Shown here piece after piece: positions 1 through 14,200 of a DNA stretch of 64,000 nucleotides (the first letter of the stretch is position 1; every line of letters begins with the position of its first letter). Below the pieces are notes generated by a model. It was given only the letters and a program-made list of their open reading frames with translations, made no database searches and was not told where the DNA came from. A program made the translations under genes and the position numbers. The DNA comes from Brassica napus (Eukaryota > Streptophyta > Magnoliopsida > Brassicales > Brassicaceae). Location of the stretch: positions 36,090 to 100,089 of the forward strand of contig NW_026015165.1 of assembly GCF_020379485.1 (NCBI RefSeq). Direction: 5' to 3'.

Positions 1-3000
1 GATTGGAACGACGAAGAAGCTGTGCTATTCCCAAACTGGGAAACTGGAATCACCTGATTTGAAAGTGGGATAACTTCTTCATGCCAACTCCTATGAGATT
101 TATTCAACTTCCTGGTGATTCTCCACCACTTTATGTATCCAAATCAAGCTTCTTACAAAGTGATTCATCCTGGTTTGATTGGAACGACGAAGAAGCTGTG
201 CTATTCCCAAACTGGGAAACTGGAATCACCTGATTTGAAAGTGGGATAACTTCTTCATGCCAACTCCTATGAGATTTATTCAACTTCCTGGTGATTCTCC
301 ACCACTTTATGTATCCAAATCAAGCTTCTTACAAAGTGATTCATCCTGGTTTGATTGGAACGACGAAGAAGCTGTGCTATTCCCAAACTGGGAAACTGGA
401 ATCACCTGATTTGAAAGTGGGATAACTTCTTCATGCCAACTCCTATGAGATTTATTCAACTTCCTGGTGATTCTCCACCACTTTATGTATCCAAATCAAG
501 CTTCTTACAAAGTGATTCATCCTGGTTTGATTGGAACGACGAAGAAGCTGTGCTATTCCCAAACTGGGAAACTGGAATCACCTGATTTGAAAGTGGGATA
601 ACTTCTTCATGCCAACTCCTATGAGATTTATTCAACTTCCTGGTGATTCTCCACCACTTTATGTATCCAAATCAAGCTTCTTACAAAGTGATTCATCCTG
701 GTTTGATTGGAACGACGAAGAAGCTGTGCTATTCCCAAACTGGGAAACTGGAATCACCTGATTTGAAAGTGGGATAACTTCTTCATGCCAACTCCTATGA
801 GATTTATTCAACTTCCTGGTGATTCTCCACCACTTTATGTATCCAAATCAAGCTTCTTACAAAGTGATTCATCCTGGTTTGATTGGAACGACGAAGAAGC
901 TGTGCTATTCCCAAACTGGGAAACTGGAATCACCTGATTTGAAAGTGGGATAACTTCTTCATGCCAACTCCTATGAGATTTATTCAACTTCCTGGTGATT
1001 CTCCACCACTTTATGTATCCAAATCAAGCTTCTTACAAAGTGATTCATCCTGGTTTGATTGGAACGACGAAGAAGCTGTGCTATTCCCAAACTGGGAAAC
1101 TGGAATCACCTGATTTGAAAGTGGGATAACTTCTTCATGCCAACTCCTATGAGATTTATTCAACTTCCTGGTGATTCTCCACCACTTTATGTATCCAAAT
1201 CAAGCTTCTTACAAAGTGATTCATCCTGGTTTGATTGGAACGACGAAGAAGCTGTGCTATTCCCAAACTGGGAAACTGGAATCACCTGATTTGAAAGTGG
1301 GATAACTTCTTCATGCCAACTCCTATGAGATTTATTCAACTTCCTGGTGATTCTCCACCACTTTATGTATCCAAATCAAGCTTCTTACAAAGTGATTCAT
1401 CCTGGTTTGATTGGAACGACGAAGAAGCTGTGCTATTCCCAAACTGGGAAACTGGAATCACCTGATTTGAAAGTGGGATAACTTCTTCATGCCAACTCCT
1501 ATGAGATTTATTCAACTTCCTGGTGATTCTCCACCACTTTATGTATCCAAATCAAGCTTCTTACAAAGTGATTCATCCTGGTTTGATTGGAACGACGAAG
1601 AAGCTGTGCTATTCCCAAACTGGGAAACTGGAATCACCTGATTTGAAAGTGGGATAACTTCTTCATGCCAACTCCTATGAGATTTATTCAACTTCCTGGT
1701 GATTCTCCACCACTTTATGTATCCAAATCAAGCTTCTTACAAAGTGATTCATCCTGGTTTGATTGGAACGACGAAGAAGCTGTGCTATTCCCAAACTGGG
1801 AAACTGGAATCACCTGATTTGAAAGTGGGATAACTTCTTCATGCCAACTCCTATGAGATTTATTCAACTTCCTGGTGATTCTCCACCACTTTATGTATCC
1901 AAATCAAGCTTCTTACAAAGTGATTCATCCTGGTTTGATTGGAACGACGAAGAAGCTGTGCTATTCCCAAACTGGGAAACTGGAATCACCTGATTTGAAA
2001 GTGGGATAACTTCTTCATGCCAACTCCTATGAGATTTATTCAACTTCCTGGTGATTCTCCACCACTTTATGTATCCAAATCAAGCTTCTTACAAAGTGAT
2101 TCATCCTGGTTTGATTGGAACGACGAAGAAGCTGTGCTATTCCCAAACTGGGAAACTGGAATCACCTGATTTGAAAGTGGGATAACTTCTTCATGCCAAC
2201 TCCTATGAGATTTATTCAACTTCCTGGTGATTCTCCACCACTTTATGTATCCAAATCAAGCTTCTTACAAAGTGATTCATCCTGGTTTGATTGGAACGAC
2301 GAAGAAGCTGTGCTATTCCCAAACTGGGAAACTGGAATCACCTGATTTGAAAGTGGGATAACTTCTTCATGCCAACTCCTATGAGATTTATTCAACTTCC
2401 TGGTGATTCTCCACCACTTTATGTATCCAAATCAAGCTTCTTACAAAGTGATTCATCCTGGTTTGATTGGAACGACGAAGAAGCTGTGCTATTCCCAAAC
2501 TGGGAAACTGGAATCACCTGATTTGAAAGTGGGATAACTTCTTCATGCCAACTCCTATGAGATTTATTCAACTTCCTGGTGATTCTCCACCACTTTATGT
2601 ATCCAAATCAAGCTTCTTACAAAGTGATTCATCCTGGTTTGATTGGAACGACGAAGAAGCTGTGCTATTCCCAAACTGGGAAACTGGAATCACCTGATTT
2701 GAAAGTGGGATAACTTCTTCATGCCAACTCCTATGAGATTTATTCAACTTCCTGGTGATTCTCCACCACTTTATGTATCCAAATCAAGCTTCTTACAAAG
2801 TGATTCATCCTGGTTTGATTGGAACGACGAAGAAGCTGTGCTATTCCCAAACTGGGAAACTGGAATCACCTGATTTGAAAGTGGGATAACTTCTTCATGC
2901 CAACTCCTATGAGATTTATTCAACTTCCTGGTGATTCTCCACCACTTTATGTATCCAAATCAAGCTTCTTACAAAGTGATTCATCCTGGTTTGATTGGAA

Positions 3001-6000
3001 CGACGAAGAAGCTGTGCTATTCCCAAACTGGGAAACTGGAATCACCTGATTTGAAAGTGGGATAACTTCTTCATGCCAACTCCTATGAGATTTATTCAAC
3101 TTCCTGGTGATTCTCCACCACTTTATGTATCCAAATCAAGCTTCTTACAAAGTGATTCATCCTGGTTTGATTGGAACGACGAAGAAGCTGTGCTATTCCC
3201 AAACTGGGAAACTGGAATCACCTGATTTGAAAGTGGGATAACTTCTTCATGCCAACTCCTATGAGATTTATTCAACTTCCTGGTGATTCTCCACCACTTT
3301 ATGTATCCAAATCAAGCTTCTTACAAAGTGATTCATCCTGGTTTGATTGGAACGACGAAGAAGCTGTGCTATTCCCAAACTGGGAAACTGGAATCACCTG
3401 ATTTGAAAGTGGGATAACTTCTTCATGCCAACTCCTATGAGATTTATTCAACTTCCTGGTGATTCTCCACCACTTTATGTATCCAAATCAAGCTTCTTAC
3501 AAAGTGATTCATCCTGGTTTGATTGGAACGACGAAGAAGCTGTGCTATTCCCAAACTGGGAAACTGGAATCACCTGATTTGAAAGTGGGATAACTTCTTC
3601 ATGCCAACTCCTATGAGATTTATTCAACTTCCTGGTGATTCTCCACCACTTTATGTATCCAAATCAAGCTTCTTACAAAGTGATTCATCCTGGTTTGATT
3701 GGAACGACGAAGAAGCTGTGCTATTCCCAAACTGGGAAACTGGAATCACCTGATTTGAAAGTGGGATAACTTCTTCATGCCAACTCCTATGAGATTTATT
3801 CAACTTCCTGGTGATTCTCCACCACTTTATGTATCCAAATCAAGCTTCTTACAAAGTGATTCATCCTGGTTTGATTGGAACGACGAAGAAGCTGTGCTAT
3901 TCCCAAACTGGGAAACTGGAATCACCTGATTTGAAAGTGGGATAACTTCTTCATGCCAACTCCTATGAGATTTATTCAACTTCCTGGTGATTCTCCACCA
4001 CTTTATGTATCCAAATCAAGCTTCTTACAAAGTGATTCATCCTGGTTTGATTGGAACGACGAAGAAGCTGTGCTATTCCCAAACTGGGAAACTGGAATCA
4101 CCTGATTTGAAAGTGGGATAACTTCTTCATGCCAACTCCTATGAGATTTATTCAACTTCCTGGTGATTCTCCACCACTTTATGTATCCAAATCAAGCTTC
4201 TTACAAAGTGATTCATCCTGGTTTGATTGGAACGACGAAGAAGCTGTGCTATTCCCAAACTGGGAAACTGGAATCACCTGATTTGAAAGTGGGATAACTT
4301 CTTCATGCCAACTCCTATGAGATTTATTCAACTTCCTGGTGATTCTCCACCACTTTATGTATCCAAATCAAGCTTCTTACAAAGTGATTCATCCTGGTTT
4401 GATTGGAACGACGAAGAAGCTGTGCTATTCCCAAACTGGGAAACTGGAATCACCTGATTTGAAAGTGGGATAACTTCTTCATGCCAACTCCTATGAGATT
4501 TATTCAACTTCCTGGTGATTCTCCACCACTTTATGTATCCAAATCAAGCTTCTTACAAAGTGATTCATCCTGGTTTGATTGGAACGACGAAGAAGCTGTG
4601 CTATTCCCAAACTGGGAAACTGGAATCACCTGATTTGAAAGTGGGATAACTTCTTCATGCCAACTCCTATGAGATTTATTCAACTTCCTGGTGATTCTCC
4701 ACCACTTTATGTATCCAAATCAAGCTTCTTACAAAGTGATTCATCCTGGTTTGATTGGAACGACGAAGAAGCTGTGCTATTCCCAAACTGGGAAACTGGA
4801 ATCACCTGATTTGAAAGTGGGATAACTTCTTCATGCCAACTCCTATGAGATTTATTCAACTTCCTGGTGATTCTCCACCACTTTATGTATCCAAATCAAG
4901 CTTCTTACAAAGTGATTCATCCTGGTTTGATTGGAACGACGAAGAAGCTGTGCTATTCCCAAACTGGGAAACTGGAATCACCTGATTTGAAAGTGGGATA
5001 ACTTCTTCATGCCAACTCCTATGAGATTTATTCAACTTCCTGGTGATTCTCCACCACTTTATGTATCCAAATCAAGCTTCTTACAAAGTGATTCATCCTG
5101 GTTTGATTGGAACGACGAAGAAGCTGTGCTATTCCCAAACTGGGAAACTGGAATCACCTGATTTGAAAGTGGGATAACTTCTTCATGCCAACTCCTATGA
5201 GATTTATTCAACTTCCTGGTGATTCTCCACCACTTTATGTATCCAAATCAAGCTTCTTACAAAGTGATTCATCCTGGTTTGATTGGAACGACGAAGAAGC
5301 TGTGCTATTCCCAAACTGGGAAACTGGAATCACCTGATTTGAAAGTGGGATAACTTCTTCATGCCAACTCCTATGAGATTTATTCAACTTCCTGGTGATT
5401 CTCCACCACTTTATGTATCCAAATCAAGCTTCTTACAAAGTGATTCATCCTGGTTTGATTGGAACGACGAAGAAGCTGTGCTATTCCCAAACTGGGAAAC
5501 TGGAATCACCTGATTTGAAAGTGGGATAACTTCTTCATGCCAACTCCTATGAGATTTATTCAACTTCCTGGTGATTCTCCACCACTTTATGTATCCAAAT
5601 CAAGCTTCTTACAAAGTGATTCATCCTGGTTTGATTGGAACGACGAAGAAGCTGTGCTATTCCCAAACTGGGAAACTGGAATCACCTGATTTGAAAGTGG
5701 GATAACTTCTTCATGCCAACTCCTATGAGATTTATTCAACTTCCTGGTGATTCTCCACCACTTTATGTATCCAAATCAAGCTTCTTACAAAGTGATTCAT
5801 CCTGGTTTGATTGGAACGACGAAGAAGCTGTGCTATTCCCAAACTGGGAAACTGGAATCACCTGATTTGAAAGTGGGATAACTTCTTCATGCCAACTCCT
5901 ATGAGATTTATTCAACTTCCTGGTGATTCTCCACCACTTTATGTATCCAAATCAAGCTTCTTACAAAGTGATTCATCCTGGTTTGATTGGAACGACGAAG

Positions 6001-9000
6001 AAGCTGTGCTATTCCCAAACTGGGAAACTGGAATCACCTGATTTGAAAGTGGGATAACTTCTTCATGCCAACTCCTATGAGATTTATTCAACTTCCTGGT
6101 GATTCTCCACCACTTTATGTATCCAAATCAAGCTTCTTACAAAGTGATTCATCCTGGTTTGATTGGAACGACGAAGAAGCTGTGCTATTCCCAAACTGGG
6201 AAACTGGAATCACCTGATTTGAAAGTGGGATAACTTCTTCATGCCAACTCCTATGAGATTTATTCAACTTCCTGGTGATTCTCCACCACTTTATGTATCC
6301 AAATCAAGCTTCTTACAAAGTGATTCATCCTGGTTTGATTGGAACGACGAAGAAGCTGTGCTATTCCCAAACTGGGAAACTGGAATCACCTGATTTGAAA
6401 GTGGGATAACTTCTTCATGCCAACTCCTATGAGATTTATTCAACTTCCTGGTGATTCTCCACCACTTTATGTATCCAAATCAAGCTTCTTACAAAGTGAT
6501 TCATCCTGGTTTGATTGGAACGACGAAGAAGCTGTGCTATTCCCAAACTGGGAAACTGGAATCACCTGATTTGAAAGTGGGATAACTTCTTCATGCCAAC
6601 TCCTATGAGATTTATTCAACTTCCTGGTGATTCTCCACCACTTTATGTATCCAAATCAAGCTTCTTACAAAGTGATTCATCCTGGTTTGATTGGAACGAC
6701 GAAGAAGCTGTGCTATTCCCAAACTGGGAAACTGGAATCACCTGATTTGAAAGTGGGATAACTTCTTCATGCCAACTCCTATGAGATTTATTCAACTTCC
6801 TGGTGATTCTCCACCACTTTATGTATCCAAATCAAGCTTCTTACAAAGTGATTCATCCTGGTTTGATTGGAACGACGAAGAAGCTGTGCTATTCCCAAAC
6901 TGGGAAACTGGAATCACCTGATTTGAAAGTGGGATAACTTCTTCATGCCAACTCCTATGAGATTTATTCAACTTCCTGGTGATTCTCCACCACTTTATGT
7001 ATCCAAATCAAGCTTCTTACAAAGTGATTCATCCTGGTTTGATTGGAACGACGAAGAAGCTGTGCTATTCCCAAACTGGGAAACTGGAATCACCTGATTT
7101 GAAAGTGGGATAACTTCTTCATGCCAACTCCTATGAGATTTATTCAACTTCCTGGTGATTCTCCACCACTTTATGTATCCAAATCAAGCTTCTTACAAAG
7201 TGATTCATCCTGGTTTGATTGGAACGACGAAGAAGCTGTGCTATTCCCAAACTGGGAAACTGGAATCACCTGATTTGAAAGTGGGATAACTTCTTCATGC
7301 CAACTCCTATGAGATTTATTCAACTTCCTGGTGATTCTCCACCACTTTATGTATCCAAATCAAGCTTCTTACAAAGTGATTCATCCTGGTTTGATTGGAA
7401 CGACGAAGAAGCTGTGCTATTCCCAAACTGGGAAACTGGAATCACCTGATTTGAAAGTGGGATAACTTCTTCATGCCAACTCCTATGAGATTTATTCAAC
7501 TTCCTGGTGATTCTCCACCACTTTATGTATCCAAATCAAGCTTCTTACAAAGTGATTCATCCTGGTTTGATTGGAACGACGAAGAAGCTGTGCTATTCCC
7601 AAACTGGGAAACTGGAATCACCTGATTTGAAAGTGGGATAACTTCTTCATGCCAACTCCTATGAGATTTATTCAACTTCCTGGTGATTCTCCACCACTTT
7701 ATGTATCCAAATCAAGCTTCTTACAAAGTGATTCATCCTGGTTTGATTGGAACGACGAAGAAGCTGTGCTATTCCCAAACTGGGAAACTGGAATCACCTG
7801 ATTTGAAAGTGGGATAACTTCTTCATGCCAACTCCTATGAGATTTATTCAACTTCCTGGTGATTCTCCACCACTTTATGTATCCAAATCAAGCTTCTTAC
7901 AAAGATTCATCCTGGTTTGATTGGAACGACGAAGAAGCTGTGCTATTCCCAAACTGGGAAACTGGAATCACCTGATTTGAAAGTGGGATAACTTCTTCAT
8001 GCCAACTCCTATGAGATTTATTCAACTTCCTGGTGATTCTCCACCACTTTATGTATCCAAATCAAGCTTCTTACAAAGTGATTCATCCTGGTTTGATTGG
8101 AACGACGAAGAAGCTGTGCTATTCCCAAACTGGGAAACTGGAATCACCTGATTTGAAAGTGGGATAACTTCTTCATGCCAACTCCTATGAGATTTATTCA
8201 ACTTCCTGGTGATTCTCCACCACTTTATGTATCCAAATCAAGCTTCTTACAAAGTGATTCATCCTGGTTTGATTGGAACGACGAAGAAGCTGTGCTATTC
8301 CCAAACTGGGAAACTGGAATCACCTGATTTGAAAGTGGGATAACTTCTTCATGCCAACTCCTATGAGATTTATTCAACTTCCTGGTGATTCTCCACCACT
8401 TTATGTATCCAAATCAAGCTTCTTACAAAGTGATTCATCCTGGTTTGATTGGAACGACGAAGAAGCTGTGCTATTCCCAAACTGGGAAACTGGAATCACC
8501 TGATTTGAAAGTGGGATAACTTCTTCATGCCAACTCCTATGAGATTTATTCAACTTCCTGGTGATTCTCCACCACTTTATGTATCCAAATCAAGCTTCTT
8601 ACAAAGTGATTCATCCTGGTTTGATTGGAACGACGAAGAAGCTGTGCTATTCCCAAACTGGGAAACTGGAATCACCTGATTTGAAAGTGGGATAACTTCT
8701 TCATGCCAACTCCTATGAGATTTATTCAACTTCCTGGTGATTCTCCACCACTTTATGTATCCAAATCAAGCTTCTTACAAAGTGATTCATCCTGGTTTGA
8801 TTGGAACGACGAAGAAGCTGTGCTATTCCCAAACTGGGAAACTGGAATCACCTGATTTGAAAGTGGGATAACTTCTTCATGCCAACTCCTATGAGATTTA
8901 TTCAACTTCCTGGTGATTCTCCACCACTTTATGTATCCAAATCAAGCTTCTTACAAAGTGATTCATCCTGGTTTGATTGGAACGACGAAGAAGCTGTGCT

Positions 9001-11234
9001 ATTCCCAAACTGGGAAACTGGAATCACCTGATTTGAAAGTGGGATAACTTCTTCATGCCAACTCCTATGAGATTTATTCAACTTCCTGGTGATTCTCCAC
9101 CACTTTATGTATCCAAATCAAGCTTCTTACAAAGTGATTCATCCTGGTTTGATTGGAACGACGAAGAAGCTGTGCTATTCCCAAACTGGGAAACTGGAAT
9201 CACCTGATTTGAAAGTGGGATAACTTCTTCATGCCAACTCCTATGAGATTTATTCAACTTCCTGGTGATTCTCCACCACTTTATGTATCCAAATCAAGCT
9301 TCTTACAAAGTGATTCATCCTGGTTTGATTGGAACGACGAAGAAGCTGTGCTATTCCCAAACTGGGAAACTGGAATCACCTGATTTGAAAGTGGGATAAC
9401 TTCTTCATGCCAACTCCTATGAGATTTATTCAACTTCCTGGTGATTCTCCACCACTTTATGTATCCAAATCAAGCTTCTTACAAAGTGATTCATCCTGGT
9501 TTGATTGGAACGACGAAGAAGCTGTGCTATTCCCAAACTGGGAAACTGGAATCACCTGATTTGAAAGTGGGATAACTTCTTCATGCCAACTCCTATGAGA
9601 TTTATTCAACTTCCTGGTGATTCTCCACCACTTTATGTATCCAAATCAAGCTTCTTACAAAGTGATTCATCCTGGTTTGATTGGAACGACGAAGAAGCTG
9701 TGCTATTCCCAAACTGGGAAACTGGAATCACCTGATTTGAAAGTGGGATAACTTCTTCATGCCAACTCCTATGAGATTTATTCAACTTCCTGGTGATTCT
9801 CCACCACTTTATGTATCCAAATCAAGCTTCTTACAAAGTGATTCATCCTGGTTTGATTGGAACGACGAAGAAGCTGTGCTATTCCCAAACTGGGAAACTG
9901 GAATCACCTGATTTGAAAGTGGGATAACTTCTTCATGCCAACTCCTATGAGATTTATTCAACTTCCTGGTGATTCTCCACCACTTTATGTATCCAAATCA
10001 AGCTTCTTCACAAAGTGATTCATCCTGGTTTGATTGGAACGACGAAGAAGCTGTGCTATTCCCAAACTGGGAAACTGGAATCACCTGATTTGAAAGTGGG
10101 ATAACTTCTTCATGCCAACTCCTATGAGATTTATTCAACTTCCTGGTGATTCTCCACCACTTTATGTATCCAAATCAAGCTTCTTACAAAGTGATTCATC
10201 CTGGTTTGATTGGAACGACGAAGAAGCTGTGCTATTCCCAAACTGGGAAACTGGAATCACCTGATTTGAAAGTGGGATAACTTCTTCATGCCAACTCCTA
10301 TGAGATTTATTCAACTTCCTGGTGATTCTCCACCACTTTATGTATCCAAATCAAGCTTCTTACAAAGTGATTCATCCTGGTTTGATTGGAACGACGAAGA
10401 AGCTGTGCTATTCCCAAACTGGGAAACTGGAATCACCTGATTTGAAAGTGGGATAACTTCTTCATGCCAACTCCTATGAGATTTATTCAACTTCCTGGTG
10501 ATTCTCCACCACTTTATGTATCCAAATCAAGCTTCTTACAAAGTGATTCATCCTGGTTTGATTGGAACGACGAAGAAGCTGTGCTATTCCCAAACTGGGA
10601 AACTGGAATCACCTGATTTGAAAGTGGGATAACTTCTTCATGCCAACTCCTATGAGATTTATTCAACTTCCTGGTGATTCTCCACCACTTTATGTATCCA
10701 AATCAAGCTTCTTACAAAGTGATTCATCCTGGTTTGATTGGAACGACGAAGAAGCTGTGCTATTCCCAAACTGGGAAACTGGAATCACCTGATTTGAAAG
10801 TGGGATAACTTCTTCATGCCAACTCCTATGAGATTTATTCAACTTCCTGGTGATTCTCCACCACTTTATGTATCCAAATCAAGCTTCTTACAAAGTGATT
10901 CATCCTGGTTTGATTGGAACGACGAAGAAGCTGTGCTATTCCCAAACTGGGAAACTGGAATCACCTGATTTGAAAGTGGGATAACTTCTTCATGCCAACT
11001 CCTATGAGATTTATTCAACTTCCTGGTGATTCTCCACCACTTTATGTATCCAAATCAAGCTTCTTACAAAGTGATTCATCCTGGTTTGATTGGAACGACG
11101 AAGAAGCTGTGCTATTCCCAAACTGGGAAACTGGAATCACCTGATTTGAAAGTGGGATAACTTCTTCATGCCAACTCCTATGAGATTTATTCAACTTCCT
11201 GGTGATTCTCCACCACTTTATGTATCCAAATCAA
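1..11234 (-). repeat. CentBr-like 176-bp centromeric satellite, homogeneous part of array 1
   Basis: Head-to-tail 176-bp monomers, about 64 copies; the unit beginning GATTGGAACGACGAAG recurs at 1, 177, 353 and so on. Each unit has one HindIII site (AAGCTT). The canonical published orientation begins AAGCTTGATTTGG, so the array is on the minus strand here. By eye there is no substitution through about 7,900. The only changes before 11,235 are a 2-bp loss near 7,903 (AAAGATTC for AAAGTGATTC) and one extra C near 10,008. In Brassica this satellite class marks centromeres and is associated with CENH3 chromatin (family knowledge). No gene is present. Confidence 0.93.
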
Positions 11235-14200
11235 GCTTTTCACAAAGTGATTCATCCTGGTTTGATTGGAACGACGAAGAAGCTGTGCTATTCCCAAACT
11301 GGGAAACTGGAATCACCTGATTTGAAAGTGGGATAACTTCTTCATGCCAACTCCTATGAGATTTATTCAACTTCCTGGTGATTCTCCACCACTTTATGTA
11401 TCCAAATCAAGCTTTCACAAAGTGATTCATCCTGGTTTGATTGGAACGACGAAGAAGCTGTGCTATTCCCAAACTGGGAAACTGGAATCACCTGATTTGA
11501 AAGTGGGATAACTTCTTCATGCCAACTCCTATGAGATTTATTCAACTTCCTGGTGATTCTCCACCACTTTATGTATCCAAATCAAGCTTCTTACAAAGTG
11601 ATTCATCCTGGTTTGATTGGAACGACGAAGAAGCTGTGCTATTCCCAAACTGGGAAACTGGAATCACCTGATTTGAAAGTGGGATAACTTCTTCATGCCA
11701 ACTCCTATGAGATTTATTCAACTTCCTGGTGATTCTCCACCACTTTATGTATCCAAATCAAGCTTCTTACAAAGTGATTCATCCTGGTTTGATTGGAACG
11801 ACGAAGAAGCTGTGCTATTCCAAACTGGGAAACTGGAATCACCTGATTTGAAAGTGGGATAACTTCTTCATGCCAACTCCTATGAGATTTATTCAACTTC
11901 CTGGTGATTCTCCACCACTTTATGTATCCAAATCAAGCTTCTTCACAAGTGATTCATCCTGGTTTGATTGGAACGACGAAGAAGCTGTGCTATTCCCAAA
12001 CTGGGAAACTGGAATCACCTGATTTGAAAGTGGGATAACTTCTTCATGCCAACTCCTATGAGATTTATTCAACTTCCTGGTGATTCTCCACCACTTTATG
12101 TATCCAAATCAAGCTTTTCAAAGTGATTCATCCTGGTTTGATTGGAACGACGAAGAAGCTGTGCTATTCCCAAACTGGGAAACTGGAATCACCTGATTTG
12201 AAAGTGGGATAACTTCTTCATGCCAACTCCTATGAGATTTATTCAACTTCCTGGTGATTCTCCACCACTTTATGTATCCAAATCAAGCTTCTTACAAAGT
12301 GATTCATCCTGGTTTGATTGGAACGACGAAGAAGCTGTGCTATTCCCAAACTGGGAAACTGGAATCACCTGATTTGAAAGTGGGATAACTTCTTCATGCC
12401 AACTCCTATGAGATTTATTCAACTTCCTGGTGATTCTCCACACTTTATGTATCCAAATCAAGCTTCTTACAAAGTGATTCATCCTGGTTTGATTGGAACG
12501 ACGAAGAAGCTGTGCTATTCCCAAACTGGGAAACTGGAATCACCTGATTTGAAAGTGGGATAACTTCTTCATGCCAACTCCTATGAGATTTATTCAACTT
12601 CCTGGTGATTCTCCACCACTTTATGTATCCAAATCAAGCTTCTTACAAAGTGATTCATCCTGGTTTGATTGGAACGACGAAGAAGCTGTGCTATTCCCAA
12701 ACTGGGAAACTGGAATCACCTGATTTGAAAGTGGGATAACTTCTTCATGCCAACTCCTATGAGATTTATTCAACTTCCTGGTGATTCTCCACCACTTTAT
12801 GTATCCAAATCAAGCTTTCACAAAGTGATTCATCCTGGTTTGATTGGAACGACGAAGAAGCTGTGCTATTCCCAAACTGGGAAACTGGAATCACCTGATT
12901 TGAAAGTGGGATAACTTCTTCATGCCAACTCCTATGAGATTTATTCAACTTCCTGGTGATTCTCCACCACTTTATGTATCCAAATCAAGCTTACAAAGTG
13001 ATTCATCCTGGTTTGATTGGAACGACGAAGAAGCTGTGCTATTCCCAAACTGGGAAACTGGAATCACCTGATTTGAAAGTGGGATAACTTCTTCATGCCA
13101 ACTCCTATGAGATTTATTCAACTTCCTGGTGATTCTCCACCACTTTATGTATCCAAATCAAGCTTTTACAAAGTGATTCATCCTGGTTTGATTGGAACGA
13201 CGAAGAAGCTGTGCTATTCCCAAACTGGGAAACTGGAATCACCTGATTTGAAAGTGGGATAACTTCTTCATGCCAACTCCTATGAGATTTATTCAACTTC
13301 CTGGTGATTCTCCACCACTTTATGTATCCAAATCAAGCTTTTACAAAGTGATTCATCCTGGTTTGATTGGAACGACGAAGAAGCTGTGCTATTCCCAAAC
13401 TGGGAAACTGGAATCACCTGATTTGAAAGTGGGATAACTTCTTCATGCCAACTCCTATGAGATTTATTCAACTTCCTGGTGATTCTCCACCACTTTATGT
13501 ATCCAAATCAAGCTTCTCACAAAGTGATTCATCCTGGTTTGATTGGAACGACGAAGAAGCTGTGCTATTCCCAAACTGGGAAACTGGAATCACCTGATTT
13601 GAAAGTGGGATAACTTCTTCATGCCAACTCCTATGAGATTTATTCAACTTCCTGGTGATTCTCCACCACTTTATGTATCCAAATCAAGCTTCTTACAAAG
13701 TGATTCATCCTGGTTTGATTGGAACGACGAAGAAGCTGTGCTATTCCCAAACTGGGAAACTGGAATCACCTGATTTGAAAGTGGGATAACTTCTTCATGC
13801 CAACTCCTATGAGATTTATTCAACTTCCTGGTGATTCTCCACCACTTTATGTATCCAAATCAAGCTTTTCACAAAGTGATTCATCCTGGTTTGATTGGAA
13901 CGACGAAGAAGCTGTGCTATTCCCAAACTGGGAAACTGGAATCACCTGATTTGAAAGTGGGATAACTTCTTCATGCCAACTCCTATGAGATTTATTCAAC
14001 TTCCTGGTGATTCTCCACCACTTTATGTATCCAAATCAAGCTTTTCACAAAGTGATTCATCCTGGTTTGATTGGAACGACGAAGAAGCTGTGCTATTCCC
14101 AAACTGGGAAACTGGAATCACCTGATTTGAAAGTGGGATAACTTCTTGCCAACTCCTATGAGATTTATTCAACTTCCTGGTGATTCTCCACCACTTTATG

